DNA from: JAFAXD01 sp963816775
GTDB lineage: Bacteria > Pseudomonadota > Alphaproteobacteria > Rhizobiales > Xanthobacteraceae
Assembly (NCBI GenBank): GCA_963816775.1
Contig: CAWFLX010000021.1
Span: 62,001 to 126,000 of the forward strand
Direction: 5' to 3'
Length of the DNA stretch: 64,000 bases
The notes beneath the pieces were generated by a model. That model was not told where the DNA came from and did no database searches. It saw nothing but the letters and a program-made list of their open reading frames with translations. Shown one piece after another: positions 9,315 to 17,064 of this stretch. The position numbers were made by a program, and so were the translations under genes. Position 1 is the stretch's first letter, and every line of letters starts with the position of its first letter.

Positions 9315-9566
9315 CCGCGAACCTTCTTTTCGTTGTCGTTTGTCGTCCGCCACTGCGGCGGGACCGATTGATAGCCCATCCTTCCGGCACACAATTGCAG
9401 TACCGCCCGGCCAGAGCCGGCCAACAAAACGGACACCACCAGAGCCCCTATTCCCCACCATGGTGACCGAATTCTCCGGTCAAGCTGAGTGGCCGATGTT
9501 GACCGAGATTCGGTCCATACCGACCACGGCATGATACCCGCCGGCAGCATTGAGGATCAAGAGTTG
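9311..9566 (-). pseudogene. Remnant of the 3' end of envC (duplicated LytM tail)
   Basis: Upstream of ctpA copy 1 the minus strand encodes, in shifting frames, pieces matching the C-terminal 85 residues of the intact EnvC-type protein next door: LLILNAAGGYH and GMDRISVNIG, then LTGE, then RTTNDNEKKVRG ending on a TGA that overlaps the ctpA ATG just as in the intact copy. Frameshifts and an internal stop make it non-functional as a protein. It shows that the duplicated unit was envC 3' end plus ctpA. It may still carry the ribosome-binding site used by ctpA copy 1. Confidence 0.8.
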
Positions 9567-9571
9567 GTCGC

Positions 9572-9605
9572 AAAAACGGCGGGCCCTCGAAAAAGTGGCC
9601 CGCCG
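9572..9605 (-). terminator. Terminator-like hairpin after ctpA copy 2
   Basis: A 9-base perfect stem (9577-9585 pairing with 9597-9605, CGGCGGGCC and GGCCCGCCG) is followed on the minus strand by TTTTTG (complement of 9572-9576). It lies about 145 bp after the stop of ctpA copy 2 and directly abuts the envC remnant, so it also marks the junction of the tandem duplication. If active, copy 1 would need its own promoter or read-through. Confidence 0.65.
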
Positions 9606-9749
9606 GTCGCACGCCGCCACCGGGCCTCGGCCCAGGACGCGGTCCGCGCGGCTTTCTCGCTGCCCCGAGGCCATTTGGCCCTTCCCCCCGATGCCCCACG
9701 CCGACGATCGCGCGGGGCGGCCCTGTTCCCCCGTTCGTTCCTGTTCAGA

Positions 9750-11090
9750 CTAGTTTGGAACGACCGCCGCTTTCGCGTTTGGCGGGAACGCTGAGTTGGC
9801 CTGGACGCCGCGCAGGAGATCGAGCGCCGCATTGAGTGCCTTGTCGTCCTTGGTGTCGGTCGGAACGTAGGACTGCGAGCCCGCCTTCTCCTCGCCCTCC
9901 GCGGCCTTGAGATGCCCGCGCAGCGACAACTCGCCCTTGATGTCGCCCGAGACCCGCGCCTTCACCTCTTCGGGCACCTCCTGCAGCACCTCGATATCAG
10001 GCACGATCCCCTTGGCCTGGATCGACCGGCCCGCCGGCGTGTAGTAGCGCGCCGTCGTCAGCCGCAGCGCGCCGTTGCCGGGCCCAAGCGGAATGATCGT
10101 CTGCACCGAGCCCTTGCCGAACGAGCGAGTGCCCACCAGCGTCGCGCGCTTGTGATCCTGCAGCGCGCCCGCAACGATTTCCGAGGCCGAGGCCGAGCCA
10201 CCGTTGATCAGCACGATCACAGGCTTGCCCTTGACCAAGTCCCCGGGCCGCGCGTTGAAGCGCTGCGTCTCATCCGGATCGCGACCGCGCGTCGAGACGA
10301 TCTCGCCACGCTCCAGGAACGCATCCGACACCGAGATCGCCTGGTCGAGCAGGCCGCCCGGATTGTTGCGAAGATCAAGCACAAAGCCCTTGAGCTTGTC
10401 GGCCGGGATCTGATCGGTCAGATCCTTGATTGCCTTCTTCAGGCCCTCGGTCGTCTGATCGTTGAACTGCGTGATCCGGATATAGCCGACGTCGTCCTCG
10501 ACCTTCGAGCGCACCGAACGCACCCGGATGATGTCGCGCACAATCGCAATGTCGAGCGGCTTGTCCGCCCCCTTGCGCATCACCTTGAGGTTGATCTTGG
10601 TGTTGGGCAGGCCGCGCATCTTCTCGACCGCCTGGTTGAGCGTCAGGCCCTGCACCGCATCGTCGTCGAGATGCGTGATCACGTCGCCCGCGCGGATCCC
10701 GGCCTTCGCGGCCGGCGTATCGTCGATCGGCGCCACGACCTTGATCAGCCCGTCCTCCATCGTCACCTCGATCCCGAGCCCGCCGAATTCGCCTCTCACC
10801 TGCTTCTGCATCTCGTCCAGGCTTTTCGGGTCGAGATAGCTCGAGTGCGGGTCGAGCCCGTTGAGCATGCCGTTGATGGCGCCTTCAACCAGCTTCGAAT
10901 CGTCCGGCTTCTCGACGTAGTGCGAACGCACGCGCTCGAACACGTCGCCGAACAGGTTGAGCTGTCTATAGGTATCGCCGACCGCTGCTCGCGCGCTTGT
11001 GCCGATCCACGACGGCGGTTGCGTGATCAGGGCCGTGAGCGCGGCACCGACGGCCGCACCAGCGAGAATCAGAGACGTCTTGCGCATCAT
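9750..11090 (-). CDS. ctpA: S41 carboxy-terminal processing protease, copy 2
   Basis: Second intact S41 protease of 446 residues, in the canonical position directly after envC; its ATG overlaps the envC stop (ATGA), so it is translationally coupled. It has the same architecture as copy 1: N-terminal hydrophobic segment, PDZ domain, and Ser (GGSASASE) and Lys (FGKGSVQ) catalytic motifs. An open frame extends 13 codons upstream of the chosen ATG but lies within envC. Being directly envC-linked, it is probably the ancestral copy, although conversion between copies prevents certainty. Confidence 0.95.
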   Translation of the reverse strand: MMRKTSLILAGAAVGAALTALITQPPSWIGTSARAAVGDTYRQLNLFGDVFERVRSHYVEKPDDSKLVEGAINGMLNGLDPHSSYLDPKSLDEMQKQVRGEFGGLGIEVTMEDGLIKVVAPIDDTPAAKAGIRAGDVITHLDDDAVQGLTLNQAVEKMRGLPNTKINLKVMRKGADKPLDIAIVRDIIRVRSVRSKVEDDVGYIRITQFNDQTTEGLKKAIKDLTDQIPADKLKGFVLDLRNNPGGLLDQAISVSDAFLERGEIVSTRGRDPDETQRFNARPGDLVKGKPVIVLINGGSASASEIVAGALQDHKRATLVGTRSFGKGSVQTIIPLGPGNGALRLTTARYYTPAGRSIQAKGIVPDIEVLQEVPEEVKARVSGDIKGELSLRGHLKAAEGEEKAGSQSYVPTDTKDDKALNAALDLLRGVQANSAFPPNAKAAVVPN

Positions 11091-12388
11091 CCGCGAACCT
11101 TCTTTTCGTTGTCGTTTGTCGCCCACCACGGAGCCGGATCAACCGGTACCCCGTCTTTTCGAAACTCCACATAAAGTGCCGGTGGACGCGGCCCGGCGAG
11201 CACGGCGGCAACGCCCGTAGCCCCCTCACCCATCACGGCGACCGGCTCTCCAGTCAACACAAATTGCCCGACGTCGACCGAGATACGGTCCATGCCGGCC
11301 ACCAGCACGTGGTACCCGCTGCCGGCATTCAAGATCAGCAACTGGCCGTAGGAGCGATACGGCGCCGCATAGACCACCCATCCGTCGCATGGGGCCGTCA
11401 CCTGGGCGCCGGGGCGCGTCACGATCGTGATCCCCTTTTCGCTCCCACCGACGCCGTCGGGTGCTCCGAAGCTCTTGGTTTTCACGCCGTTCACCGGCAG
11501 CGGCAGAAGTCCCTTGGCGGAGGCAAACGCAACCGCCGGGCTCAGTCCGTTTGGACCGTTATCCTGGTCGCCGCGATCGTCGCCGGGCCGCCGTGTCGCG
11601 ACACGAGGCGCCCGCGCCGCCAATTCCTCAAGCTTGCTGATCAGGTCCCTGAGATTATCGATTTGACGGCCAAGTTGCGAGGCGCGCTGACGCTCCGTGT
11701 CCAACGCCGTCCCGACCTCCGCCTGCCGCTTCTGACGCTCGGCGATGAGGGCGGTCATGCGGGCACGCTCCTCGGTCAAAGCCGCGAGATCGGTGGTCAG
11801 CTTGGCGCGCTCAGCGCCGATGTCGGCGCGCAACCGAACGAGTTTAGTCAAGTCGGTCGCCAGCGCCTCCGCTTGGCTTCGCATGTCCGGCAAAACCGCA
11901 CCGAGCAGCATGGCGGCACGCAGAGATTCGAGCGCATCTTCGGGACGCACGAGGATCGCGGGTGGCGGCCTGCGCCCCATGCGCTGGAGCGCTGCCAGCA
12001 CTTCTGCGATGACGCCACGGCGGCTCTCAAGCGAGCCCCGGAGTGCGCGTTCGTTCGCATCCATCGGCTGCAACCGCGCCTCTGCGGCCGCGATCCGATC
12101 CTCGACCAACCGTACGCGACCGGCCGTTTCGACAAGGGCGGTACTCAGCTTTCGGCGATCCTCGCCGATGGCGTTGATCTCGCGCTGCAGCTTTTCGGTG
12201 GTCTCGGCCGACTGCTTCTGGGCACCGCGTAGCAGTTCCAGTTCACGGCTGCGCTGCTTGAGTGTTTCCGCCGGTGTGGCGCCGGAAGGCGCTGACGTCT
12301 GGGCGAGCGCAGGGAGACTCATGCTTAGGGCTGCGAGGCTGGCAGCGACCACGGTTCGACTGGGCGGACATTGCAATGTGAGGGTCAT
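11087..12388 (-). CDS. Murein hydrolase activator, EnvC-like (M23/LytM domain)
   Basis: Exported protein of 433 residues that, by family, activates cell-wall amidases at the septum. A signal peptide is visible (VVAASLAALSMSLPALAQ), followed by a long coiled coil (about residues 35-260, rich in E, R, Q and L) and a C-terminal LytM domain (about 310-430). The LytM zinc-binding histidine motifs are degenerate (KGITIVTRPG in place of HxGxD), as in EnvC, so it is likely an activator and not itself a hydrolase. The ATG was picked because the signal peptide follows directly; 45 upstream in-frame codons are judged non-coding. It overlaps ctpA copy 2 by 4 bases. Confidence 0.88.
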   Translation of the reverse strand: MTLTLQCPPSRTVVAASLAALSMSLPALAQTSAPSGATPAETLKQRSRELELLRGAQKQSAETTEKLQREINAIGEDRRKLSTALVETAGRVRLVEDRIAAAEARLQPMDANERALRGSLESRRGVIAEVLAALQRMGRRPPPAILVRPEDALESLRAAMLLGAVLPDMRSQAEALATDLTKLVRLRADIGAERAKLTTDLAALTEERARMTALIAERQKRQAEVGTALDTERQRASQLGRQIDNLRDLISKLEELAARAPRVATRRPGDDRGDQDNGPNGLSPAVAFASAKGLLPLPVNGVKTKSFGAPDGVGGSEKGITIVTRPGAQVTAPCDGWVVYAAPYRSYGQLLILNAGSGYHVLVAGMDRISVDVGQFVLTGEPVAVMGEGATGVAAVLAGPRPPALYVEFRKDGVPVDPAPWWATNDNEKKVRG

Positions 12389-12591
12389 GCCCAATCTGCA
12401 AATGGTGCCGTGGAGGATCGTTGTTGCGCTCGCTCTGCGTTGCGTCACGTTCAATCGCAAACGCCGTGCCAAGCTCGCTGTATCGACGTTATGTAAGACC
12501 ATAATGAGGCGGCAGCTTGACACTGTCGTGTGATCGAAGTGTTAGCGCCCGTGTCGGATAGGTGTCAAAACCCGCTGTTTTCGCGGCTTTC

Positions 12592-13077
12592 TCAGGCGCG
12601 GTGGTAAGGGTGGCCCGATAACATCGTTGCTACCCGGTAAAGCTGCTCCAACAGCATGATTCGTACCAGCTGATGGGGCCACGTCGCGGACCCGAACGCC
12701 AAAACGAGGTCCGCACCTTGCCTGAGATCGCCGGCGAGGCCGTCCGCCCCACCGATGAGAAAATAGGCGGTTGCGCGGCCGCTGTCGCGCCAGCGCTTCA
12801 GCCGCTCGGCCAGCGCCTCGCTGGTAAGGGCCTGCCCACGGGCATCCAGAACGATCCGGACGTGATCGCCCGACATCAGCCCGGCCAGGGCCGCACCCTC
12901 CTGAGCCGCGCGGTCTTCCGGGCGCCGCGCCCGGCTCTCGTCGATCTCAACGAACTCAATCGAGTGGAAACCGACGGTCCGGCAGAGCTTGACCACCCGC
13001 TCCCGGTAGCGCTCGGCGAGCTCGCGCTCGGGGCCGGCCTTCAGACGGCCAACCGCAGCCACAACCAGGCGCATCAA
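12592..13077 (-). CDS. rlmH: 23S rRNA pseudouridine-1915 N3-methyltransferase
   Basis: SPOUT-class methyltransferase that modifies pseudouridine 1915 in helix 69 of 23S rRNA on the assembled 70S ribosome. It has 161 residues, the family's normal length. Recognisable parts are the N terminus RLVVAAVGRLKAGPE, the SAM-binding trefoil region FLIGGADGL, and the C-terminal LLEQLYRVATMLSGHPYHR. It lies in the conserved cluster nadD-rsfS-rlmH-envC-ctpA; about 200 bp separate it from envC. Confidence 0.96.
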   Translation of the reverse strand: MMRLVVAAVGRLKAGPERELAERYRERVVKLCRTVGFHSIEFVEIDESRARRPEDRAAQEGAALAGLMSGDHVRIVLDARGQALTSEALAERLKRWRDSGRATAYFLIGGADGLAGDLRQGADLVLAFGSATWPHQLVRIMLLEQLYRVATMLSGHPYHRA

Positions 13078-13133
13078 TCAGGCTCCGGTACACTTCGGCC
13101 GGGTCTGAGAGGGCCAACCCCGACCCCGCGCGA

Positions 13134-13451
13134 TCAGCCCGCCCGGCGCCGTTCATACCTGGATACCCACATTTTCTCCAACCCGTAGAAAGTGCGGATT
13201 TCCGGCCGAAAGACATGGATGACGACGTCACCGGCGTCGATCAGGACCCAATCGGCGTTCTGCATACCCTCGACACGGGTCTTGATGCCGGCACGGCCAA
13301 GGTCCTCGATCACGTGATCGGCGATCGAGCCGACATGGCGATTCGAGCGGCCGCTGGACACGACCATGTAATCGCCGATGCTGGATTTACCGTGGAGGTC
13401 GATGGTGACGATGTCCTCGGCTTTCATATCGTCAAGCTGGGCGAGGACCAT
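13134..13451 (-). CDS. rsfS: Ribosomal silencing factor RsfS
   Basis: Binds ribosomal protein L14 and blocks 30S-50S joining when nutrients are low. The ATG form has 105 residues with the family core LDDMKAEDIVTIDL, SSGRSNRHVGSIADHV and WVLIDAGDVVIHVFRPEIR. The frame remains open and protein-like upstream (the codons before the ATG read DAQEILQ, resembling the N-terminal helix of relatives). A possible CTG start at 13556 has AAGGAAGG a few bases before it, so the true protein may be up to 35 residues longer. The gene lies between nadD and rlmH. Confidence 0.92.
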   Translation of the reverse strand: MVLAQLDDMKAEDIVTIDLHGKSSIGDYMVVSSGRSNRHVGSIADHVIEDLGRAGIKTRVEGMQNADWVLIDAGDVVIHVFRPEIRTFYGLEKMWVSRYERRRAG

Positions 13452-13576
13452 TTGGAGTATCTCCTGAGCATCAGGAATCCGCTTGTCAGGATCCGGCTTG
13501 GAGATGCGAGCGGGCGCGCTTTGGATGCTTGCCCGAAAAACCAGGGGTGTGTTCAGGGGCCCTTCCTTTCGCTTTA

Positions 13577-13600
13577 GGGCCTCGGGACTCGCCGAGGCCC
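13577..13600 (-). promoter_or_regulatory. Perfect hairpin between nadD and rsfS
   Basis: A perfect 9-base stem, GGGCCTCGG pairing with CCGAGGCCC around a 6-base loop, lies just before the purine-rich ribosome-binding site of the possible upstream rsfS start. No T-run follows on either strand (minus side continues TAAAGCG), so it is more likely an mRNA-processing, stabilising or attenuation structure than a simple terminator. Confidence 0.45.
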
Positions 13601-13684
13601 GATTCTCAAAATATGCGCAGGCGGTTAACGGAAATCAACCATAGCCCAACGCATGCACGAATATAAGCATGCGTTGTGCCAGTT

Positions 13685-14317
13685 TCATGACTCGCGCCGA
13701 GCCCGCAAAGCCGTCGATGAGAGCGGCGATTTGAGCCCGTGCAAAAAGACCCACGCCGGCGGCGACCGGTAAGGCAGCGACCACGCCTCTCCTTCCGGAA
13801 TCCGGGCCCGCGCGAGCGCCTGACCGGCGACGCTCGCTCCCGCATAGAGGCTCGGGCCGAGGCGATCGACAACCGCGAACGGAATCATGTCGGCGATCGC
13901 TCGCCATTTCTGCCAACGATGGAACCCGCGCAAATTGTCGGCCCCCATGATCCAAACAAAATGGACGTCGCGGCAGCGTGACAGGACATAGGCGATCGTG
14001 TCGTAGGTGTAGCGCGTGCCGATTTGCGCCTCGATGGTGCTGACATCGATGCGCGGATGCTGCGTCAAGGCACGAACGGCGGCTACCCGTCGCTCGAGAG
14101 ACTCCAAGTGGCGCGTGTCCTTGAGCGGATTGCCCGGCGTAACCAGCCACCAGACCCGATCAAGACCGATCCGCTTCATGGCGAGGAGACTAGCCGCCAG
14201 ATGCGCCCGATGCGGCGGATCGAAGGTGCCGCCGAACAACCCGATCTTCAATCCCGGCGCATGGGGAGGAAGAATAACTCGGTCGCGATGGGGCGCCCGA
14301 GACCGCTCACATGTCAC
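13685..14317 (-). CDS. nadD: Nicotinate-nucleotide adenylyltransferase
   Basis: Transfers AMP to nicotinate mononucleotide in NAD synthesis. It has 210 residues. The nucleotidyltransferase signature GLFGGTFDPPHRAHL appears near residue 26, and the second motif is SSTALR close to the C terminus. The first about 20 residues are a poorly conserved leader, so the start may lie slightly downstream, but the chosen ATG overlaps the proA stop by 4 bases (ATGA), which supports it. Part of proA-nadD-rsfS-rlmH. Confidence 0.95.
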   Translation of the reverse strand: MTCERSRAPHRDRVILPPHAPGLKIGLFGGTFDPPHRAHLAASLLAMKRIGLDRVWWLVTPGNPLKDTRHLESLERRVAAVRALTQHPRIDVSTIEAQIGTRYTYDTIAYVLSRCRDVHFVWIMGADNLRGFHRWQKWRAIADMIPFAVVDRLGPSLYAGASVAGQALARARIPEGEAWSLPYRSPPAWVFLHGLKSPLSSTALRARRES

Positions 14318-15606
14318 GGTCTGATCTGCCCGCTGCCGTGGACGCGATACTTGAAGGTCGTGAGTTGTTCGACCCCGACCGGCCCGCGCGCGTGCAGCCG
14401 GCCGGTCGCAATGCCGATCTCGGCCCCGAAGCCGAACTCACCGCCGTCGGCAAATTGCGTCGAGGCGTTGTGCAAGACGATCGCCGAGTCGACGTTGGCG
14501 AGGAAACGCTCTGCCGCCGAGTGATCCTGCGTCACGATCGCGTCGGTGTGATGCGACCCGTGACCCTCGATATGCGCGATGGCGCCGGCGACGCCGTCAA
14601 CAAGCTTGGCGGCGATGATCGCATCGAGATACTCGGTCGACCAGTCAGCCTCGCTCGCTGGCTTCACCCGCGGATCGATTTTACGGGTGTCGGCATCACC
14701 GCGCACTTCGCAGCCCGCATCAAGCAACATGACGACGAGCGGGGCGAGATGCGTGGCCGCACAGGCCCGATCAACGAGCAGCGTCTCGGCCGCGCCGCAA
14801 ACGCCGGTGCGCCGCATTTTGGCGTTGAGCAGGATGGTCTTGGCCATTGCGAGTTCGGCGGCGCCATCGACGTAGATGTGACAATTACCGTCGAGGTGCG
14901 CGAACACCGGCACGTGCGCCTCGGCCTGGACACGCGCAACCAAGCCCTTGCCGCCGCGCGGCACCAGCACATCGATTGCCCCATCGAGGCCGCGCAACAT
15001 TTCACCGACTGCGGCGCGGTCACGGGTCGGCACCAATGCGATCGCGTCGTGCGGAAGGTCGACGGCCGTAAGTCCCGCGACCAGCGCGCGATGAATCGCG
15101 CGCGCGGAGCGAAAACTCTCCGAGCCGCCGCGCAGGATGACGGCGTTGCCGGCCTTCAGGGCGAGCGCGCCGGCATCAGCTGTCACATTCGGCCGGCTCT
15201 CGTAGATGACACCGATCACGCCGAGCGGAACGCGCACCCGCTCGATCCGCAGCCCGTTCGGGCGCGTCCAGGAGTCCATGACCATCCCGACCGGATCGCG
15301 CAGGCCGCGCACCACGTCGACGCCCTCCGCCATGGCGGCAACGCGCTTGGCGTCAAGCTGCAGCCGATCGACGAAGGCCGGCGTTGCACCGCCGCTTTTG
15401 GCCTCGGCGACATCGTCCGCATTGGCGTCCAGGATCTCCCCGGCCGCGCTTCGGATCGCCTGTGCCATGGCAGCCAGAGCGGCATCCTTCTGGGTTGCCG
15501 GCGCGAGCGCCAGGACGCGCGCGGCCGCCTTGGTGCGGCGGCCGATGTCGGCCATGATGACGGCGATATCCCCAGAGTTATCAACTGTTTTCAGCGGTGC
15601 TGTCAC
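14314..15606 (-). CDS. proA: Gamma-glutamyl phosphate reductase
   Basis: NADPH-dependent reduction of gamma-glutamyl phosphate to glutamate semialdehyde in proline synthesis. It has about 430 residues. Visible parts are the NAD-binding segments GVIGVIYESRPNVTADAGAL and NAVILRGGSES, and the catalytic cysteine region KMRRTGVCGAAETLLVD. I chose the GTG at 15606 because VTAPLK matches the usual family N terminus; an ATG 7 codons further upstream (15627) is the alternative. Coupled to nadD. proB is not in the window. Confidence 0.95.
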   Translation of the reverse strand: MTAPLKTVDNSGDIAVIMADIGRRTKAAARVLALAPATQKDAALAAMAQAIRSAAGEILDANADDVAEAKSGGATPAFVDRLQLDAKRVAAMAEGVDVVRGLRDPVGMVMDSWTRPNGLRIERVRVPLGVIGVIYESRPNVTADAGALALKAGNAVILRGGSESFRSARAIHRALVAGLTAVDLPHDAIALVPTRDRAAVGEMLRGLDGAIDVLVPRGGKGLVARVQAEAHVPVFAHLDGNCHIYVDGAAELAMAKTILLNAKMRRTGVCGAAETLLVDRACAATHLAPLVVMLLDAGCEVRGDADTRKIDPRVKPASEADWSTEYLDAIIAAKLVDGVAGAIAHIEGHGSHHTDAIVTQDHSAAERFLANVDSAIVLHNASTQFADGGEFGFGAEIGIATGRLHARGPVGVEQLTTFKYRVHGSGQIRP

Positions 15607-15789
15607 AATCTGACATCCATATGTCACAAGTGTTTCCTAGCATTTTTTATTGCAAGCTGCGAGTTCGCCTGCTTGTCGCGTACTCCGGAATTTACAGGTA
15701 ATTGTCCCCGCTGTTCTTCCAAAGGTTGGGGAAATGTTTGTGCCTGCACGCGTTGTCCCGCCGCTCGTACCCCAGTAGGAGAGTGATCC

Positions 15790-16020
15790 ATGGCTGTACG
15801 CCAACTCCCGAGCCGATTTCCGGTCGGCACCCGTTATGTGATCGAAGGCCACCGAGGCGAAGAAGGTGAGCTGTGCGTCGTTTCGCGCAAGATCATCATG
15901 CCCAACGGCAAGTCTTTCGATCTCAAGGACGGCGTCAAGATCGGCCGCGTCAGTTTCGCCCGGCCGCGCGCCGCCAGGCTCAAAGAGCATCGTCAGCGCC
16001 AGCGCTCCAATTCGGACTAG
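15790..16020 (+). CDS. Small conserved-looking basic protein, unknown function
   Basis: Encodes 76 residues, starting MAVRQLPSRFPVGTRYVIEG and ending in an Arg-rich tail (RAARLKEHRQRQRS). An AGGAGAG ribosome-binding site lies 6 bases before the ATG, and codon use looks coding (G/C third positions). The middle (GEEGELCVVSRKIIMPNG) resembles a small beta-rich fold. No signal peptide or membrane helix. I do not recognise the family. It is divergent from proA with a 180 bp gap, so it probably has its own promoter. Confidence 0.7.
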   Translation: MAVRQLPSRFPVGTRYVIEGHRGEEGELCVVSRKIIMPNGKSFDLKDGVKIGRVSFARPRAARLKEHRQRQRSNSD

Positions 16021-16117
16021 CGTTCTTGCCTCTTGCATTCCTCGCGTGACTGCGTTTGTTGCGGTTCACGGCGAGGCTAGGGCTGCCGGCCCGTCCTTGC
16101 GACGCAAGGAGGTGCGG

Positions 16118-16464
16118 TTGGCGGTCATCAACCACTCCACCATTTACAAAATCTGTCGGCCCGACGAATGGGCAGCGGCGGAGAGCGCGGGCGTTTTCCG
16201 CGGCTCGCCTGACGACGCCGTGATGGCTTCATCCATTTCTCGACCGCCGCGCAAGTCCCGGGAACGCTCGAGAAATATTTCGCCGGCGAGTCCGGCCTCG
16301 TGCTGATCGCAGTCGCCGCCGGCAAGCTCGGTGCGGCCCTGAAATGGGAACCATCCCGGGGCGGCGCCCTGTTTCCGCACCTCTACGGTGATTTGTCGCT
16401 CACCGCGGTGCTGTGGAGCCGACCATTGGCTTCGATCACCGATTTCAAGCAGCTGGCGCAGTAA
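16118..16464 (+). pseudogene. DUF952 family protein, interrupted by a 1-base deletion
   Basis: A TTG start at 16118 follows an excellent AAGGAGGT ribosome-binding site. The first 33 codons read IYKICRPDEW and GVFRGSPDDA, then the frame is lost. One base earlier in phase the protein continues DGFIHFSTAAQVPGTLEKYF, and later LKWEPSRGG, LFPHLYGDL, to a TAA at 16462. Together these make a complete DUF952 protein of about 115 residues. A single base is missing near 16217-16222. Either the gene is a young pseudogene or the base was lost in sequencing. Its 3' end overlaps the convergent CWC gene by about 80 bp. Confidence 0.8.
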
Positions 16465-16583
16465 CATCCGACCTGCGGGTCGGGAGCCGCGAGCGGCGTC
16501 ACTTGCTCGCACCAGCAATCACCCGGATTGCACGTCATCGGCGCTCCACACCGGCCGCAGTGCGCGTTGGGCGTGGCCGTCAT
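16383..16583 (-). CDS. Cysteine-rich CWC family zinc-binding protein
   Basis: Encodes 66 residues with seven cysteines in the pattern HCGRCGAPMTCNPGDCWC plus GCYCASCL, the hallmark of the cysteine-rich CWC family, whose role is unknown. The frame is open 22 codons further upstream, but the ATG at 16583 overlaps the stop of the preceding membrane-protein gene (ATGA), which argues for this start. Last member of an rlmN-membrane protein-CWC unit. Tail-to-tail overlap with the DUF952 frame. Confidence 0.72.
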   Translation of the reverse strand: MTATPNAHCGRCGAPMTCNPGDCWCEQVTPLAAPDPQVGCYCASCLKSVIEANGRLHSTAVSDKSP

Positions 16584-17062
16584 GGCTTGGTCACCGGCGC
16601 GAGTTGCGTTGCGGATCGAAACAGCGGTTTCCAGAAGCCCGCGCTCCACCCAGCAACCAGCCAGTAACAGAAGCCGGCCGCAATGCCCGCCGCGACAACG
16701 ATCTTGGGATCAGTCAAGAACGCATACTCGTCCCGCATGTCGCCGGTTGCCGACCAACCGACCCACGCCGAAAGGCCGCCATTGAGCGCATGATAGATCC
16801 AGGAGCGGATCGCAAATGCCTCGGCGATGAGGGCAGCGATCGCGGCCGGGGCAAGCATGAGTGTCGTGTAAAAACCAAGGCCCAAGAGGAGCAGCGGCCC
16901 TGCCCATACGGGGTCGTTCTGTTGCAGCGGATCAAAACGCACCATCGCGAGCATCGTACTCCAATGCGCTACGATGAGCGTCGCTACCGCGGCCAAGACG
17001 GCGACGAGCGCGCCCAGCGGCACCAGCAGAAAGCGCAGGATGAGGCGACCGACCGCGTCCAC
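16580..17062 (-). CDS. Predicted three-helix membrane protein
   Basis: About 160 residues from a GTG that lies 2 bases after the rlmN stop codon; an upstream ATG (17146) would overlap rlmN. Three hydrophobic stretches are visible: residues about 8-34 (LLVPLGALVAVLAAVATLIV), about 55-85 (WAGPLLLLGLGFYTTLML and the following alanine-rich part) and about 115-140 (VVAAGIAAGFCYWLVAGW). I do not recognise a named family. Four-base overlap with the CWC gene downstream and near-contiguity with rlmN suggest co-translation. Confidence 0.75.
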   Translation of the reverse strand: MDAVGRLILRFLLVPLGALVAVLAAVATLIVAHWSTMLAMVRFDPLQQNDPVWAGPLLLLGLGFYTTLMLAPAAIAALIAEAFAIRSWIYHALNGGLSAWVGWSATGDMRDEYAFLTDPKIVVAAGIAAGFCYWLVAGWSAGFWKPLFRSATQLAPVTKP

Positions 17063-17064
17063 GG

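Larger units (their letters stand above)
7974..11340 (-). repeat. Tandem duplication, envC 3' end plus ctpA, period 1776 bp
   Basis: The segments 7974-9566 and 9750-11340 are direct repeats offset by 1776 bases. The ctpA parts align end to end with no gap. From about 8000 to 8990 (copy 1) I find only a few differences: one base near 8151, a short cluster near 8830 and one near 8987. From about 8990 to 9314 mismatches are frequent. The envC-derived part is decayed in the repeat next to copy 1. This patchwork fits an old duplication whose 3' part was homogenised later. Confidence 0.9.

Noticed and set aside
9314..9461. Longer ctpA copy 1 starting 49 codons upstream
   Set aside because: The extension consists of decayed envC sequence; the copy 2 alignment and the conserved overlap place the start at 9314.
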